Below, piece by piece: positions 8,685 through 17,165 of a stretch of DNA of 50,423 bases. The stretch lies in assembly GCA_014799925.1 (NCBI GenBank), contig JAAVHC010000038.1, positions 1 through 50,423 of the forward strand, given 5' to 3'. The translations under genes were made by a program, and so were the position numbers. Position 1 is the first letter of the stretch; each line of letters starts with the position of its first letter. This DNA comes from Oscillibacter sp. Lineage in GTDB: Bacteria > Bacillota > Clostridia > Oscillospirales > Oscillospiraceae. Under the pieces are notes generated by a model. It did no database searches, was not told the origin of the DNA, and was given only the letters and a program-made list of their open reading frames with translations.

Positions 8685-8713
8685 ACTCTAGGACAAGCCG
8701 GATGCTTTGTCAA
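8685..8713 (-). promoter_or_regulatory. Promoter of feoAB
   Basis: Minus-strand TTGACA (8708-8713), 17 bases and TAGAGT (8685-8690). The start codon is about 45 bases further on. Confidence 0.65.
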
Positions 8714-8756
8714 GGGGATTCGGGGAATATTTTCTGCAAAATCCAGATATTTTGTC

Positions 8757-8786
8757 TTGCCTGACGGCAGGGTTATCAGGTACAAT
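8757..8786 (+). promoter_or_regulatory. Promoter of the amidase gene
   Basis: TTGCCT (8757-8762), 18 bases and TACAAT (8781-8786), about 55 bases before the amidase start. Confidence 0.55.
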
Positions 8787-8841
8787 AGAGAAAACTCCGC
8801 TGTCGAATTCTGTCGACGGCACAGGAAAGGAACTTGTCTGT

Positions 8842-9660
8842 ATGAAGCGCTTTTATATGTTCATTCTCTCCTTCGGCCTGCTCCTGACCCTGTCCCTGAC
8901 CGCGTCCGGGGCCAATTGGGACGGGGTTCACATTCTGGTGGACGGCGAGCCCCTGGAGGTACCGGAGGCCTACATATCCGCCGACGGCCTGACCATGGTC
9001 CCCCTTCGGACCGTGGCCGAGGCCCTGGGCTGTGAGGTGACCTGGGATCCCGCCACCCGGACGGTTTCCATTGCCTCGGCGCCCCGTTCCGAGGAGGCAG
9101 AGGAGGAGGCGCCGGCATATTCCGCTCTGGTGGTTCTGGATCCCGGCCACGGCGGCGAGGCGAACGGCGCGGAATACGGCGGCGTGCAGGAGAAAAACCT
9201 GAATCTTGCCATCGCCGCCCAGGCCGCGGAGCTCCTGGAGAAGGCCGGCGTCACCGTGGTCATGACCCGGACGGACGACAGCTACGTGGACCTCTACGAG
9301 CGTACCGACCTGGCCAACGGGCTGGGCGCGGACCTGTTTGTCAGCGTTCACTGCAACGCCAGCGTGAATCGCAACGACGTCACCGGCATCTACACCTGCT
9401 CCTACAGCGAGGGCACCAAAGGCTGGCGGCTGGCCCAGCTTCTCCACCAGACCATGCGCGCCGCCACCGGAGCCGACGACTTCGGCATGGAGGAGCGTCC
9501 CAATCTGGCGGTGCTCCGCACCTCCTGGATGCCCGCGGCCCTGGTGGAATGCGGCTTCATGTCAACGGAATCGGAGCTGGCCCTGCTGGTCCAGCCGGAG
9601 TATCAGGCCAGGCTGGCCCAGGGGATCGCCGACGGCATCCTGGCCTGGCTGGCACAGTGA
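8842..9660 (+). CDS. Secreted N-acetylmuramoyl-L-alanine amidase (Amidase_3) with stalk-type N-domain
   Basis: 272 residues. An N-terminal signal peptide (MKRFYMF and a hydrophobic run ending SLTASGA) is followed by a copper-amine-oxidase-N/stalk-like domain (residues about 27-75, including ADGLTMVPLRTVAEALGCEV). A zinc amidase domain runs from about 91 to the end. Expected zinc and catalytic residues are visible: His in DPGHGG, Glu in VQEKNLN, His in VSVHCNA and Glu in LVECGF. It should cleave the MurNAc-L-Ala bond in peptidoglycan outside the membrane, for cell separation or sporulation. The ATG at 8842 was chosen because the signal peptide begins there; the 45 codons upstream contain the promoter. 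The SD is GGAAAGG at a somewhat long spacing. Confidence 0.92.
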   Translation: MKRFYMFILSFGLLLTLSLTASGANWDGVHILVDGEPLEVPEAYISADGLTMVPLRTVAEALGCEVTWDPATRTVSIASAPRSEEAEEEAPAYSALVVLDPGHGGEANGAEYGGVQEKNLNLAIAAQAAELLEKAGVTVVMTRTDDSYVDLYERTDLANGLGADLFVSVHCNASVNRNDVTGIYTCSYSEGTKGWRLAQLLHQTMRAATGADDFGMEERPNLAVLRTSWMPAALVECGFMSTESELALLVQPEYQARLAQGIADGILAWLAQ

Positions 9661-9741
9661 CCTTATCCGCGGCATAGAATGGCATGTAACAGACCAGACA
9701 CGGGACCCCCGTCCCGTTTGCGCAGAAGGAGGAACCCTCGG

Positions 9742-9978
9742 ATGGAGGAAACAACCACCCTGGATCGTCTGGCCGTGGGCCAGCGGGCCGCCGTCACCGG
9801 TCTCTTCGCACCGGAGAACCAGCGGCGCAGACTGCTGGAGCTGGGCTTTGTTCCCGGCAAGGAGGTTTCTGCGGTCCAGGAGAGCCCCTGGGGCGACCCG
9901 GTGGCCTACGCCGTGTGCGGCGCGGTCATTGCCCTGCGGCGGGCCGACGCGCGGCAGATTGCCGTCAGGCAGGGGTAA
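9742..9978 (+). CDS. feoA: Stand-alone FeoA-domain protein
   Basis: 78 residues, all one FeoA (SH3-like) domain, with the family pattern RRRLLELGFVPGKEV and a terminal ALRRADARQIAV strand. FeoA proteins assist FeoB in Fe2+ uptake. AGAAGGAGG lies nine bases before the ATG. It is 81 bases downstream of the amidase on the same strand, with a small hairpin (ACGGGAC/GTCCCGT, 9700-9717) between, so it may be read through from that promoter. It diverges from the FeoA domain fused to FeoB, so it is not a simple duplicate. Confidence 0.88.
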   Translation: MEETTTLDRLAVGQRAAVTGLFAPENQRRRLLELGFVPGKEVSAVQESPWGDPVAYAVCGAVIALRRADARQIAVRQG

Positions 9979-9991
9979 TGCGAACATAATA

Positions 9992-10025
9992 AAGGACGCC
10001 GCCGGTCCAAGCCGGCGGCGTCCTT
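9992..10025. terminator. Shared terminator between feoA and the membrane protein gene
   Basis: A 14-bp stem (AAGGACGCCGCCGG, 9992-10005, with its complement 10012-10025) has A/T-rich flanks on the left, giving TTATTAT on the minus strand. It lies between converging genes. Confidence 0.75.
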
Positions 10026-10165
10026 GCGGCGTTTGCGGGAGATTTCCGGATACACGGCAAGCCGGGGCAGGGCGTATTTCGCCCATCCGCGCCGGCGCGC
10101 CCAGGGGGTTGAACAGCCCCGGCAGCAGGTTTGCCGTTTCATTGGGAATAACTACCCCTTTGCCC

Positions 10166-10942
10166 TCAGCTTTTCCCGGAATCGTCTTCTTCCGCCTCCG
10201 ATTCCGGCAGGGGCTCGGCCCGGCGCAGCACGAGGAATACGGTCAGCGTCAGGGCGCAGCCGCACCAGAGCAGCGCCCGGCCCGGATTCCCGGCGCTGTC
10301 CGCCATGGCGGCCAGGCAGAGCGGCACGCTCAGATCCCCAAAGAAGACAAACCACCGCAGGCTGCCCTCCCGACAGGTCAGGCCCGTCAGTTGGTAGAAG
10401 GCGCAGGCAATGAGCGCGGCGGCCAGCACGGAGAGCGCATACCGGGCCAGCACCGGGTTGCTCTCCTCCGGCAGGTAGACCATCAGTACGAGCAGCACAG
10501 AAAGGAACATGACGGGCAGCAGGCAGAGGGTCCTGGGCTGGCCCCCGCCCCGCAGCTGCCGGGCAAACAGGACAAAGCCCGCCGCGGCTGCCGCGGCCAT
10601 CACGGCTGCCGCGATGGTCAACGCGCTCCATCCCGGCAGCAGCACGCCGCCGGCGCATATCAGCAGACTGCCCGCCGCCAGAAGGGGCAGGTCTCTCCGC
10701 TCCGGCGGCTCGAAGCAGTTGAGGAAGGCGCGCTTCCCCCCCGGAACGCCGCGAAGGCTCATGACGCACTCCGCCACCGCCAGGAAGGCGACGGCGGCAG
10801 CCAGGATCGTCCCCGGCAGGGAGGGCCGGGACAGCCCGGTGTCCGGGTCAAAGCCGGTTTTCAGCTGCGCCCAGCGCAGGCAGAGAAGCAGCAGGCCCTC
10901 TATCCAGAGCCGCAGGCCTTTCAAATAAGCTGTGTTCTTCAT
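10166..10942 (-). CDS. Polytopic membrane protein of unknown function
   Basis: 258 residues with about seven hydrophobic segments (for example LPGTILAAAVAFLAVAECVM, and ALTIAAAVMAAAAAAGFVLF). An acidic tail (EAEEDDSGKS) is probably cytoplasmic. No catalytic motif or transporter signature is visible. The start at 10942 follows a GAGG sequence. A very good promoter precedes it and a bidirectional terminator lies 140 bases after the stop. That 140-base gap shows no convincing gene. I do not recognise the family. Confidence 0.75.
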   Translation of the reverse strand: MKNTAYLKGLRLWIEGLLLLCLRWAQLKTGFDPDTGLSRPSLPGTILAAAVAFLAVAECVMSLRGVPGGKRAFLNCFEPPERRDLPLLAAGSLLICAGGVLLPGWSALTIAAAVMAAAAAAGFVLFARQLRGGGQPRTLCLLPVMFLSVLLVLMVYLPEESNPVLARYALSVLAAALIACAFYQLTGLTCREGSLRWFVFFGDLSVPLCLAAMADSAGNPGRALLWCGCALTLTVFLVLRRAEPLPESEAEEDDSGKS

Positions 10943-11020
10943 ATTCCGATATCCTCTATACTTCTTGGTATTTCCTTTTCCGCCGGAATCTGGTAAACTG
11001 TTTTATGGACGGCACGATAC

Positions 11021-11049
11021 AGTATACCACGTGTTTCCCGATTTGTCAT
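11021..11049 (-). promoter_or_regulatory. Promoter of the membrane protein gene
   Basis: Minus-strand ATGACA (11044-11049), 17 bases, then TGG directly before TATACT (11021-11026), an extended -10. It points away from spoIID. Confidence 0.7.
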
Positions 11050-11104
11050 TCATTTTCTGGACAAGCAAATCATATCCTGTGTGTAAGAAGGAGATGAACC
11101 GCTT

Positions 11105-12142
11105 ATGAGGAAGGATATTGGACTGTCGCTGCTGCTGATCTTTTTGATTTTTTTCCTCCCCTGGCTATGGGGCGGACCGGAAAAGGCCCCGGAGCCGGAG
11201 CCGGAGCAGGAGCCTCCTCCCGCCGGAGATGTGGAACCGGAGGAGCCGGCGCAGCCGGAGCCCGCCGGGACCGAACCGGCGCGGAGCGTGGACAAGACTA
11301 CCGCGCTGAACGTATGGATCGGCGAAACGCTCCGGTCCATGGATATGGAGACCTACCTCCTGGGCGTGGTGCGGGCGGAGATGCCCGCCTCCTTTGAGGA
11401 GGAGGCGCTGAAAGCCCAGGCCGTGGCGGCCAGGACGTATGTCCTCCACAAAATCGCCGCCGGGGGCAGCCCCAATCACCCCCAGGCCGACGCCTGCGAC
11501 GACATCACCTGCTGTCAGGCCTATAAAAGCGAGGAAGCGGCCGCCGAAGACTGGGGAGCGGACGCAGCGGCATACGAGGAAAAAATCCGCCGGGCGGTAA
11601 CGGAAACCGACGGGGTGTGCATCCTCTACGAGGGCGCGCCGGTGCTGGCGGTGTTCCACTCCTCCTCGACGGGGACCACTCAGGACGCCCAGAGCGTCTG
11701 GAGCGCCAGCCTGCCCTATCTGCAAAGTGTGGAAACCCCGGAGGGAGAGGAGACGGTGCCCAACTACCGGTCCACCGCCAGCTTTTCCTCCGCCCAGCTG
11801 CGGAAGCGGCTGCTGGACGCCCTGCCGGAGGCATCGCTGACGGGCAGTCCCTCCAACTGGTTCACCAACATCCGCCAGCAGCCCAACGGCACCGTCACCA
11901 GCCTGTCCGTGGGCGGCGTGGAGGTGAGCGGCAACCGGCTGCGGACCATCCTGGAGCTGCGAAGCGCCTGCTTTACCATTTCCTTTGACGGGGATCAGGT
12001 CACCTTTTCCGTCACCGGCTACGGCCACGGCGTGGGCATGAGCCAATACGGGGCCAACGTCCTGGCCGCGGGCGGCATGACCTATCAGGAGATCCTGGCA
12101 TGGTACTACACCGGGACGGAGGCAGGCATCCCCGGCGCGTGA
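11105..12142 (+). CDS. spoIID: Stage II sporulation protein D (lytic transglycosylase)
   Basis: 345 residues. An N-terminal membrane anchor (residues 6-23) leads into a Pro/Glu-rich periplasmic linker (27-58) and then the SpoIID domain. In B. subtilis SpoIID cuts peptidoglycan glycan strands during engulfment together with SpoIIM and SpoIIP. Key motifs are present: the catalytic Glu in VVRAEMPASFEEEALKAQAV, the zinc-region Cys residues (DACDDITCCQAY), and GYGHGVGMSQYGA near the C-terminus. The SD is AAGGAG before the ATG at 11105. It is monocistronic with a strong terminator. The presence of this gene supports a spore-forming host. A sigma-E promoter would be expected, but I could not identify one confidently. 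Confidence 0.92.
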   Translation: MRKDIGLSLLLIFLIFFLPWLWGGPEKAPEPEPEQEPPPAGDVEPEEPAQPEPAGTEPARSVDKTTALNVWIGETLRSMDMETYLLGVVRAEMPASFEEEALKAQAVAARTYVLHKIAAGGSPNHPQADACDDITCCQAYKSEEAAAEDWGADAAAYEEKIRRAVTETDGVCILYEGAPVLAVFHSSSTGTTQDAQSVWSASLPYLQSVETPEGEETVPNYRSTASFSSAQLRKRLLDALPEASLTGSPSNWFTNIRQQPNGTVTSLSVGGVEVSGNRLRTILELRSACFTISFDGDQVTFSVTGYGHGVGMSQYGANVLAAGGMTYQEILAWYYTGTEAGIPGA

Positions 12143-12150
12143 CGACAGCA

Positions 12151-12198
12151 AAAGAGGTCCCCCTGCTTCATCTTTTGATAAAACAGGGGGACCTCTTT
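12151..12198 (+). terminator. Terminator of spoIID
   Basis: AAAGAGGTCCCCCTG (12151-12165) pairs with CAGGGGGACCTCTTT (12184-12198), nine bases after the stop codon. Confidence 0.9.
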
Positions 12199-12274
12199 CA
12201 ATATCAGGGTCAAATATCCACAAAACCCCGGCCCCTCAAAAATCTGCCGTGTCAAATTATGCCGAAATATGTGC

Positions 12275-12303
12275 TTGCAATCTTTCCTAACATAGTATAC
12301 AAT
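12275..12303 (+). promoter_or_regulatory. Strong promoter of the candidate small RNA / long leader
   Basis: TTGCAA (12275-12280), a 17-base spacer and TACAAT (12298-12303). Transcription would start near 12310, more than 320 bases before the next start codon. Confidence 0.75.
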
Positions 12304-12309
12304 AGACCC

Positions 12310-12530
12310 ACGAGATAACAGAAGCATATAGGCAGGGCGCGGAGAGTTCGCACCTCCCCACGCCCCTATGCAGGAACCTTGGTTAAGGCACATTCCCACA
12401 CAGCAGAATTAACTGCGCCCGAAACCTATTTTAACAGTTTCCCACGCATTTTACAAGGGAGAATTGATAGGTGTGTGCGTAGCTTCGGCGGTGTAGGGGA
12501 TCATTGCCCCTGCGCCGCTTTTGTTGTCTT
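12310..12530 (+). ncRNA. Candidate structured small RNA or attenuated leader (about 215 nt)
   Basis: The region has its own promoter, no plausible ORF, and a strong intrinsic terminator (12-bp stem 12488-12499 with 12507-12518, then TTTTGTTGTCTT). Inside, CCTAT (12365-12369) can pair with ATAGG at 12328 or with ATAGG at 12467, mutually exclusive choices. CCTTG (12377) can pair with CAAGG (12454), giving a long rod. The length and rod-like fold resemble 6S RNA. The position upstream of an SLH-protein gene also allows a riboswitch-type attenuator. I could not match it to a known consensus. Confidence 0.45.
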
Positions 12531-12634
12531 GACGGACCCGGGCAAAGCCCAAGGGGGGACGGGAGGGCCCCGCCCCCACGGGCCGGGCCGTTGAGACGGA
12601 GTGAATCCTAAGTAAAGATGAAGGAGAGGACCAC
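12531..12634 (+). other. GC-rich leader before the SLH gene
   Basis: About 100 bases with several small GC hairpins (for example GGGC AAA GCCC near 12540) ending in the SD AAGGAGAGG before the ATG at 12635. No separate promoter is evident, so the gene may depend on read-through of the terminator at 12488. Confidence 0.35.
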
Positions 12635-14134
12635 ATGAAAAAGAAAATGCTATCCCTTGCGCTGGCTCTGGTAATGTGCCTGTCGCTCATTCCCTGTGCG
12701 TTTGCCGCCGGGACGGAGAACGCCGCCGACAAGTTCACTGACGTGCCGAGTGATGCGTGGTATCTGGACGAGCTGGAGTATGCCGTGTATAACGGCTATA
12801 TCAGCGGCACGAGTGCGGACACGTTCAGTCCATCCGTTATTATCACGAGAGGCGAGTTTGTCACCATACTTGGCAGGATGCTGGGCGTGCAGACGAATGC
12901 GTACACCAGTGCCAAGTTTGAGGATATAGACCTTTCAAGCTGGTGGGGGCCTTATGCGGCGTGGGCGACAGAGAATGATTATATGGGACGCTACTCATCA
13001 AGAGGGTTTGGGCCTGCTGGAAATATGGAAGTTGCACAGATGGCCGAGGTTCTTGATAAGTATATCAAGAAGACAGGCGCCGCCTTGCCTGAGCGCCCTG
13101 TAACCTATGTGGATCAGTCCGACGTTTCCGCCAGTGCTTATCAATCGGCATTGGAGACGGCGAGCAAGTATGATTTGCTTCGTGTTGACCCAGGTGGGCA
13201 TGTGTGGCCGTACAATCTGGTAACTCGTGCAGATTGCGTTTATACGCTTGTTCGCTTAGCGAAAGGCTTGGGGCTTGGTAATGAGCCTCCGAGCAGTTCT
13301 CGTCCTGTTGCGGGGAAGCTGAATTCTTTTGTCAATCAGCCTGTGCTGGCTGGTAAGGTTACGTCTTATTCTGATCTTCTTCCTGGAGATTATCAGATTA
13401 TCAATAATCATGCGCCTGAAGATATTGCGGCCATTGAAAATAATTTTAAGTATTTGCTTAAGTATGACTTGCAGAGTATTAAGATGATTTTTGACGCTAA
13501 TGATGACTGGACTAGTGAGAAATCCCTGCTATGTAGAGAGAATTATCTCGATTTTGCGCTGCAGTTTTCAGATTTTGGGTATTATGGAGGCTGGGTATAC
13601 GAAGGTCTTGGCGTTGGCGGTGACTACTCTAAGGAGTATAAAACCATTTCTTTCAAAAGTCAGGAACAGCCAAACGGTATTGATAAGTATAGAATGGATG
13701 CCCTTATGAAGGCCGTACAAATTCATGACGAGCTGTGGGCATCCGGTGCGATCAAGAGTACAATGACTCAGAAACAGAAGGCACGAGTTTATTACGATTG
13801 GCTTATCAGTCACTGTGCGTATGATTATGAGGCTTATGAGGCTTATGGGGATATGTTTGGAGATGCTTCTTATGCAAGTTCGTACATGACTTATGGCGCA
13901 TTAGTTAATGGCAAGGCCGTATGCGAGGGGTATACTGGGGCGTACAATTTGCTTTTGAAGTTGGAAGGGATTGAGTGCCGAGTAGAAGTATCAAAGACTG
14001 CTTCCCATGATTGGACATCTGCGACATTAGATGGTGTTCTCTATCATATTGACCCGACCTGGGGGGATTCAAGCGGTCAGGCAAATAAGTATTTCGCAAT
14101 GACCCCGGAGGCTTCTTGGGCGAGGTTCAAGTAA
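12635..14134 (+). CDS. Secreted SLH-domain protein with a transglutaminase-like protease domain
   Basis: 499 residues. A signal peptide (residues 1-25, ending CAFAAG) is followed by about three S-layer-homology repeats (residues about 33-205, for example FTDVPSDAWYLDELEYA and TRGEFVTILGRML). These bind secondary cell-wall polymer. The C-terminal part (about 340-499) is transglutaminase-like, with a probable Cys-His-Asp triad in GKAVCEGYTGAY, ASHDWTSA and YHIDPTWGD. It should be a cell-surface peptidase or cross-linking enzyme. From about 13300 the DNA becomes clearly more AT-rich (GAT, TCT and AAT codons) than the SLH part and the neighbours, as if the gene were a mosaic. The SD is AAGGAGAGG. 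Confidence 0.88.
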   Translation: MKKKMLSLALALVMCLSLIPCAFAAGTENAADKFTDVPSDAWYLDELEYAVYNGYISGTSADTFSPSVIITRGEFVTILGRMLGVQTNAYTSAKFEDIDLSSWWGPYAAWATENDYMGRYSSRGFGPAGNMEVAQMAEVLDKYIKKTGAALPERPVTYVDQSDVSASAYQSALETASKYDLLRVDPGGHVWPYNLVTRADCVYTLVRLAKGLGLGNEPPSSSRPVAGKLNSFVNQPVLAGKVTSYSDLLPGDYQIINNHAPEDIAAIENNFKYLLKYDLQSIKMIFDANDDWTSEKSLLCRENYLDFALQFSDFGYYGGWVYEGLGVGGDYSKEYKTISFKSQEQPNGIDKYRMDALMKAVQIHDELWASGAIKSTMTQKQKARVYYDWLISHCAYDYEAYEAYGDMFGDASYASSYMTYGALVNGKAVCEGYTGAYNLLLKLEGIECRVEVSKTASHDWTSATLDGVLYHIDPTWGDSSGQANKYFAMTPEASWARFK

Positions 14135-14163
14135 GTTTGTGTAGAGCAGCCATAATATAAGTG

Positions 14164-14210
14164 AGGCGGAGGGCTTTAGACAAGTTGTCTGAGGCACTCC
14201 GCCTTTTGTT
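14164..14210 (+). terminator. Terminator of the SLH gene
   Basis: AGGCGGAG (14164) pairs with CTCCGCC (14197-14203), with an inner AGACAA/TTGTCT stem, followed by TTTTGTTGTTG. Confidence 0.85.
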
Positions 14211-14298
14211 GTTGCTCCGCTGGTTCGGCGGCCTGATAAAATGGTTTTGAAAGCGGCGTTAGCTTAATGGCATTGGAGCGCGGAGACCTCTTCTCCGG

Positions 14299-15576
14299 TT
14301 ACGCCCCCAGGATGATGCCCACAATGGTGCCGGCGTAGTTGCCGATGACGTACCCCAGCACGCCCACCAGCATGGCGGGGCCTACCAGCCGGGCCCACCC
14401 CTGGGACACGGCCATGCCGGCGGCGGTGGTGGGGCCGCCGATGTTGGCGTTGGAGGCAATGATGGCGTCCTCCAGGTCAAATTTTAAAATCCTGGCCCCC
14501 ACAAAGCAGAAAAGCATATTGACGACGACCATCAGGAACGTCAGCACCAGAAACAGCGGGGCCTCCGTCAGCACCGTATAGATGTTGGCGGGTACGCCGA
14601 TGACGAAAAGGAACAGGTAAATGAGATATGTGCCGATCTCCTGAGAGCCGTGCATCTTCTCCGCCGCGCCGGAAAAGCAGGTGGCGGCAATGACGGAGAG
14701 CGTGGTGATCCATACGTACTGACTGCCCAGAAACTTGCCCACGAAGTCCAGGAGTCCGTCCCGGAAGCTGCTCGCCACGCCCTCCGCCGCGAAGGGGCTG
14801 AACACCCCGGCAATCAGGTTGGACGCCCATACCACCACCACGGCGAAGGCCAGGTTCATGGCAACGTCCTTCAGGGAGATATCCTTCCGGCTCCAGAAGG
14901 CGGCGGCCTGGGTCCGGGCCGTGCCGACGTCCGCGCCCCGCTCCACCTCGTCAATGTGGGGGTGGGAGAACCGGGAGCGGAAAAACCGCAGCCCCGCAAA
15001 GGCGATGAGCACAAAGAAATACAGGGCCATCAGCAGGTTGTCCGCCACGGTGGCCGCGGCGGCGACGGTGGTGCCCTTCAGGCCGTGCTGCATGGCCATG
15101 GCGGAGAAGTTGACGCCGCCGCCGATATAGGAGCCGGTCATCATGGAGGCTACCGCCGCCAGGTCCCGGGCCTGCCCGCCGGAGGCGGTGTAGAGCCCGC
15201 TGAGCGCGTAGTAGGCCAGAAAAGCGCCCGCGATGGTGCCCACCGCGCCGATGAGGAAGATGGTCAGCATCTTCCCCGCCTCCCGCCAGATCTTTTTCAG
15301 GTTGCACTGGAGCAGCAGCAGAGGGATGCCTATGGGCACGATGACGCCCCAGACGATGTCGTCATACAGTACGCAGCTGATGGGGATGACCCCGATATTG
15401 GCCAGAACCATAGCCAGGATCAGCGCGATGATGGAGCCGGACACCTTCGCCGCCCACTTATACTTCTGCTCCAGGAAGACGGCCAGGGCAACGGATACGC
15501 ACATCACGCCCAGCAGACCCCAGGTGTCGTCGGGACCGATCAGGGTATGGCCCAGCAGGTTTTCGATCAGTGACAT
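14299..15576 (-). CDS. DUF819-family integral membrane protein
   Basis: 424 residues with about eleven to twelve hydrophobic helices. It shows the DUF819 features: conserved loops such as MTGSYIGGGVNF and ASNANIGGPTTAAGMA, which recur in two inverted halves. The family (B. subtilis YjcL relatives) is thought to be transporter-like but its substrate is unknown. The ATG at 15576 was chosen for GGAGG nine bases upstream; the longer frame to 15672 runs through the promoter. It is monocistronic, with an unusual hairpin at the very start of its mRNA. Confidence 0.88.
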   Translation of the reverse strand: MSLIENLLGHTLIGPDDTWGLLGVMCVSVALAVFLEQKYKWAAKVSGSIIALILAMVLANIGVIPISCVLYDDIVWGVIVPIGIPLLLLQCNLKKIWREAGKMLTIFLIGAVGTIAGAFLAYYALSGLYTASGGQARDLAAVASMMTGSYIGGGVNFSAMAMQHGLKGTTVAAAATVADNLLMALYFFVLIAFAGLRFFRSRFSHPHIDEVERGADVGTARTQAAAFWSRKDISLKDVAMNLAFAVVVVWASNLIAGVFSPFAAEGVASSFRDGLLDFVGKFLGSQYVWITTLSVIAATCFSGAAEKMHGSQEIGTYLIYLFLFVIGVPANIYTVLTEAPLFLVLTFLMVVVNMLFCFVGARILKFDLEDAIIASNANIGGPTTAAGMAVSQGWARLVGPAMLVGVLGYVIGNYAGTIVGIILGA

Positions 15577-15600
15577 GAACGGGTTCCTCCTTCTTTTGTA

Positions 15601-15638
15601 AAAACAGAAAGCCGCCGGAGCGCGCCCCGGCAGCTTTC
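15601..15638 (-). terminator. Terminator-like hairpin at the 5' end of the DUF819 mRNA
   Basis: GAAAGC (15607-15612) and GCTTTC (15633-15638) extend into a GCCGG/CCGGC stem with one mismatch. On the minus strand it is followed by TGTTTTTAC. It starts within a few bases of the expected transcription start. It is therefore either a 5' stabilising hairpin or an early terminator. Confidence 0.6.
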
Positions 15639-15642
15639 CTTT

Positions 15643-15672
15643 ATTATACTGGAAAAAGATGGGGTGTGTCAA
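15643..15672 (-). promoter_or_regulatory. Strong promoter of the DUF819 gene
   Basis: Minus-strand TTGACA (15667-15672), an 18-base spacer and TATAAT (15643-15648): consensus in both boxes. Confidence 0.85.
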
Positions 15673-15790
15673 CCGGTGAAAGATTAAGATTTTGTTTTGA
15701 AATTACAGTGGATTTTCCCTCTCTTCTGTGATAAAGTGAACGTATGAGGCGCTCATATCCTTTCCTCTGCTGCGGTTTGCCTGGTTACTG

Positions 15791-15835
15791 CTTCCAGGCT
15801 AAAAGGCCGGAAGTAATATGTGTCATGTTTTACGG
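15791..15835. repeat. Interspersed repeat, copy B
   Basis: Second copy of the 45-bp repeat at 117-161. It is preceded by a small hairpin (GCCTGG and CCAGGC, 15779-15798) and continues with CGGCGAGT without the 16-base insert of copy A. The whole gap between the DUF819 promoter and the proA stop (15673-15908) shows nothing else beyond AT-rich sequence. Confidence 0.6.
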
Positions 15836-15908
15836 CGGCGAGTTTACAGGATCTTCTGCCGGCGCCTCTTTTTTCTCTGCTTGCATGATAAACCCAAAAA
15901 AGGAGCAT

Positions 15909-17165
15909 TTACCGTATCTGCCCGCTGCCCGTTATGACGTACTGATAGGAGCACAGCTCCTCCAGGCCCATGGGCCCCCTGGCATGGAGCTTCTGGGTGG
16001 AGATGCCCATCTCGCAGCCCAGGCCGAACTCGCCGCCGTCGGTGAAGCGGGTGGACACGTTCCAATACACCGCCGCACTGTCCACCAGGGCGATGAAGCT
16101 CTCCGCCGTGGACCGGCTGGCGGTAACGATGCAGTCGCTGTGGCCGGTGGAGTGGGCGGCAATATGGGCCGCGGCGGCCTCCGCTCCGTCCACCACGCCC
16201 ACGGCCAGGATATAATCCAGAAATTCCGTGTCAAAATCCGCCTCACCCGCCGGGGTGCCGCTGATGATGGCGGCGGCCCGCCGGTCCAGACGGAGCTCCA
16301 CCGGATGCAGGCCCGCGGCAGCGCGGTCCGAAACCAGCCGCTTTTGCAGCATGGGCAGGAAGCTTTCCGCGATGTCCCGATGGACCAGGCAGACCTCTTC
16401 CGCGTTGCAAACGCTGGGGCGGCTGGTTTTGGCGTTGTCAATGATGTTCAGCGCCATCTCCGGGTCCGCGTCCCTGTCCACGTAGACATGGCAGATACCG
16501 GTGCCGGTCTGGATACAGGGGACCAGGGCGTTCTCCACGCAGGAGCGGATCAGCCCCGCCCCGCCTCTGGGAATCAGCAGATCCACCAGCCCCACGGCCC
16601 GCATGAGGTCGTTGGCGCTCTGGCGGGAGACGTCCTGAAGCAGGCTTACCGCCTCACGGGGCAGACCCGCCCGCTCCAGGCCCGCGCGCAGGGCGGCCAC
16701 GATGGCGTTTGCCGACTGAAACGCCTCCTTGCCGCCCCGGAGGACGCAGACGTTTCCGCTTTTCAGCGCCAGGGCGGCGGCATCAGAGGTGACGTTGGGG
16801 CGGCTTTCATAAATAATGGCCACCACTCCCATGGGAACGGACCGCTTCTCAATGGTGATCCCGTTGGGCCGCTCCACGGTGCGCAGGGTCCTCCCCACCG
16901 GGTCGGGAAGGGCGGCAACCTGACGAACGCCCTCGGCCATGGCGGCGACGCGTTCCTCCGTCAGGGCAAGGCGGTCCAGCATCACTTCGCTGATATGGCC
17001 CCGGGCGGCGTCCATGTCGGACGCGTTGGCGGCAAGGATCCGGTCCCGCCGCGCCCAGAGCGCGTCCGCCATGGCCAGCAGGGCGGCGTTCTTTTTTTCC
17101 GTGCCGGCGCGCAGCAGCGCCGGACGGGCCGCCTGGGCGGCCTGCAAAATTTCCATCGTGGTCAC
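15909..17165 (-). CDS. proA: Glutamate-5-semialdehyde dehydrogenase
   Basis: About 418 residues. It makes glutamate-5-semialdehyde from gamma-glutamyl phosphate with NADPH, the second step of proline synthesis. It is an aldehyde-dehydrogenase fold with the cofactor-binding region ([17 protein letters not shown]), the catalytic Cys in RPSVCNAEE and the C-terminal [21 protein letters not shown] signature. The GTG at 17165 overlaps the proB stop as GTGA and has AAGGAGG seven bases upstream. An ATG three codons later (17156) is the alternative. It is translationally coupled to proB. Confidence 0.95.
   Translation of the reverse strand: MTTMEILQAAQAARPALLRAGTEKKNAALLAMADALWARRDRILAANASDMDAARGHISEVMLDRLALTEERVAAMAEGVRQVAALPDPVGRTLRTVERPNGITIEKRSVPMGVVAIIYESRPNVTSDAAALALKSGNVCVLRGGKEAFQSANAIVAALRAGLERAGLPREAVSLLQDVSRQSANDLMRAVGLVDLLIPRGGAGLIRSCVENALVPCIQTGTGICHVYVDRDADPEMALNIIDNAKTSRPSVCNAEEVCLVHRDIAESFLPMLQKRLVSDRAAAGLHPVELRLDRRAAAIISGTPAGEADFDTEFLDYILAVGVVDGAEAAAAHIAAHSTGHSDCIVTASRSTAESFIALVDSAAVYWNVSTRFTDGGEFGLGCEMGISTQKLHARGPMGLEELCSYQYVITGSGQIR

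Noticed and set aside
9906-10142. Minus-strand 78-codon ORF after the membrane protein gene
   Set aside because: It runs through the shared terminator hairpin and the antisense of feoA, and its SD is too far from the ATG.
12531-12634. Possible c-di-GMP riboswitch before the SLH gene
   Set aside because: A GGGCAAAGCCC stem is suggestive, but the conserved core of that riboswitch class is not present.
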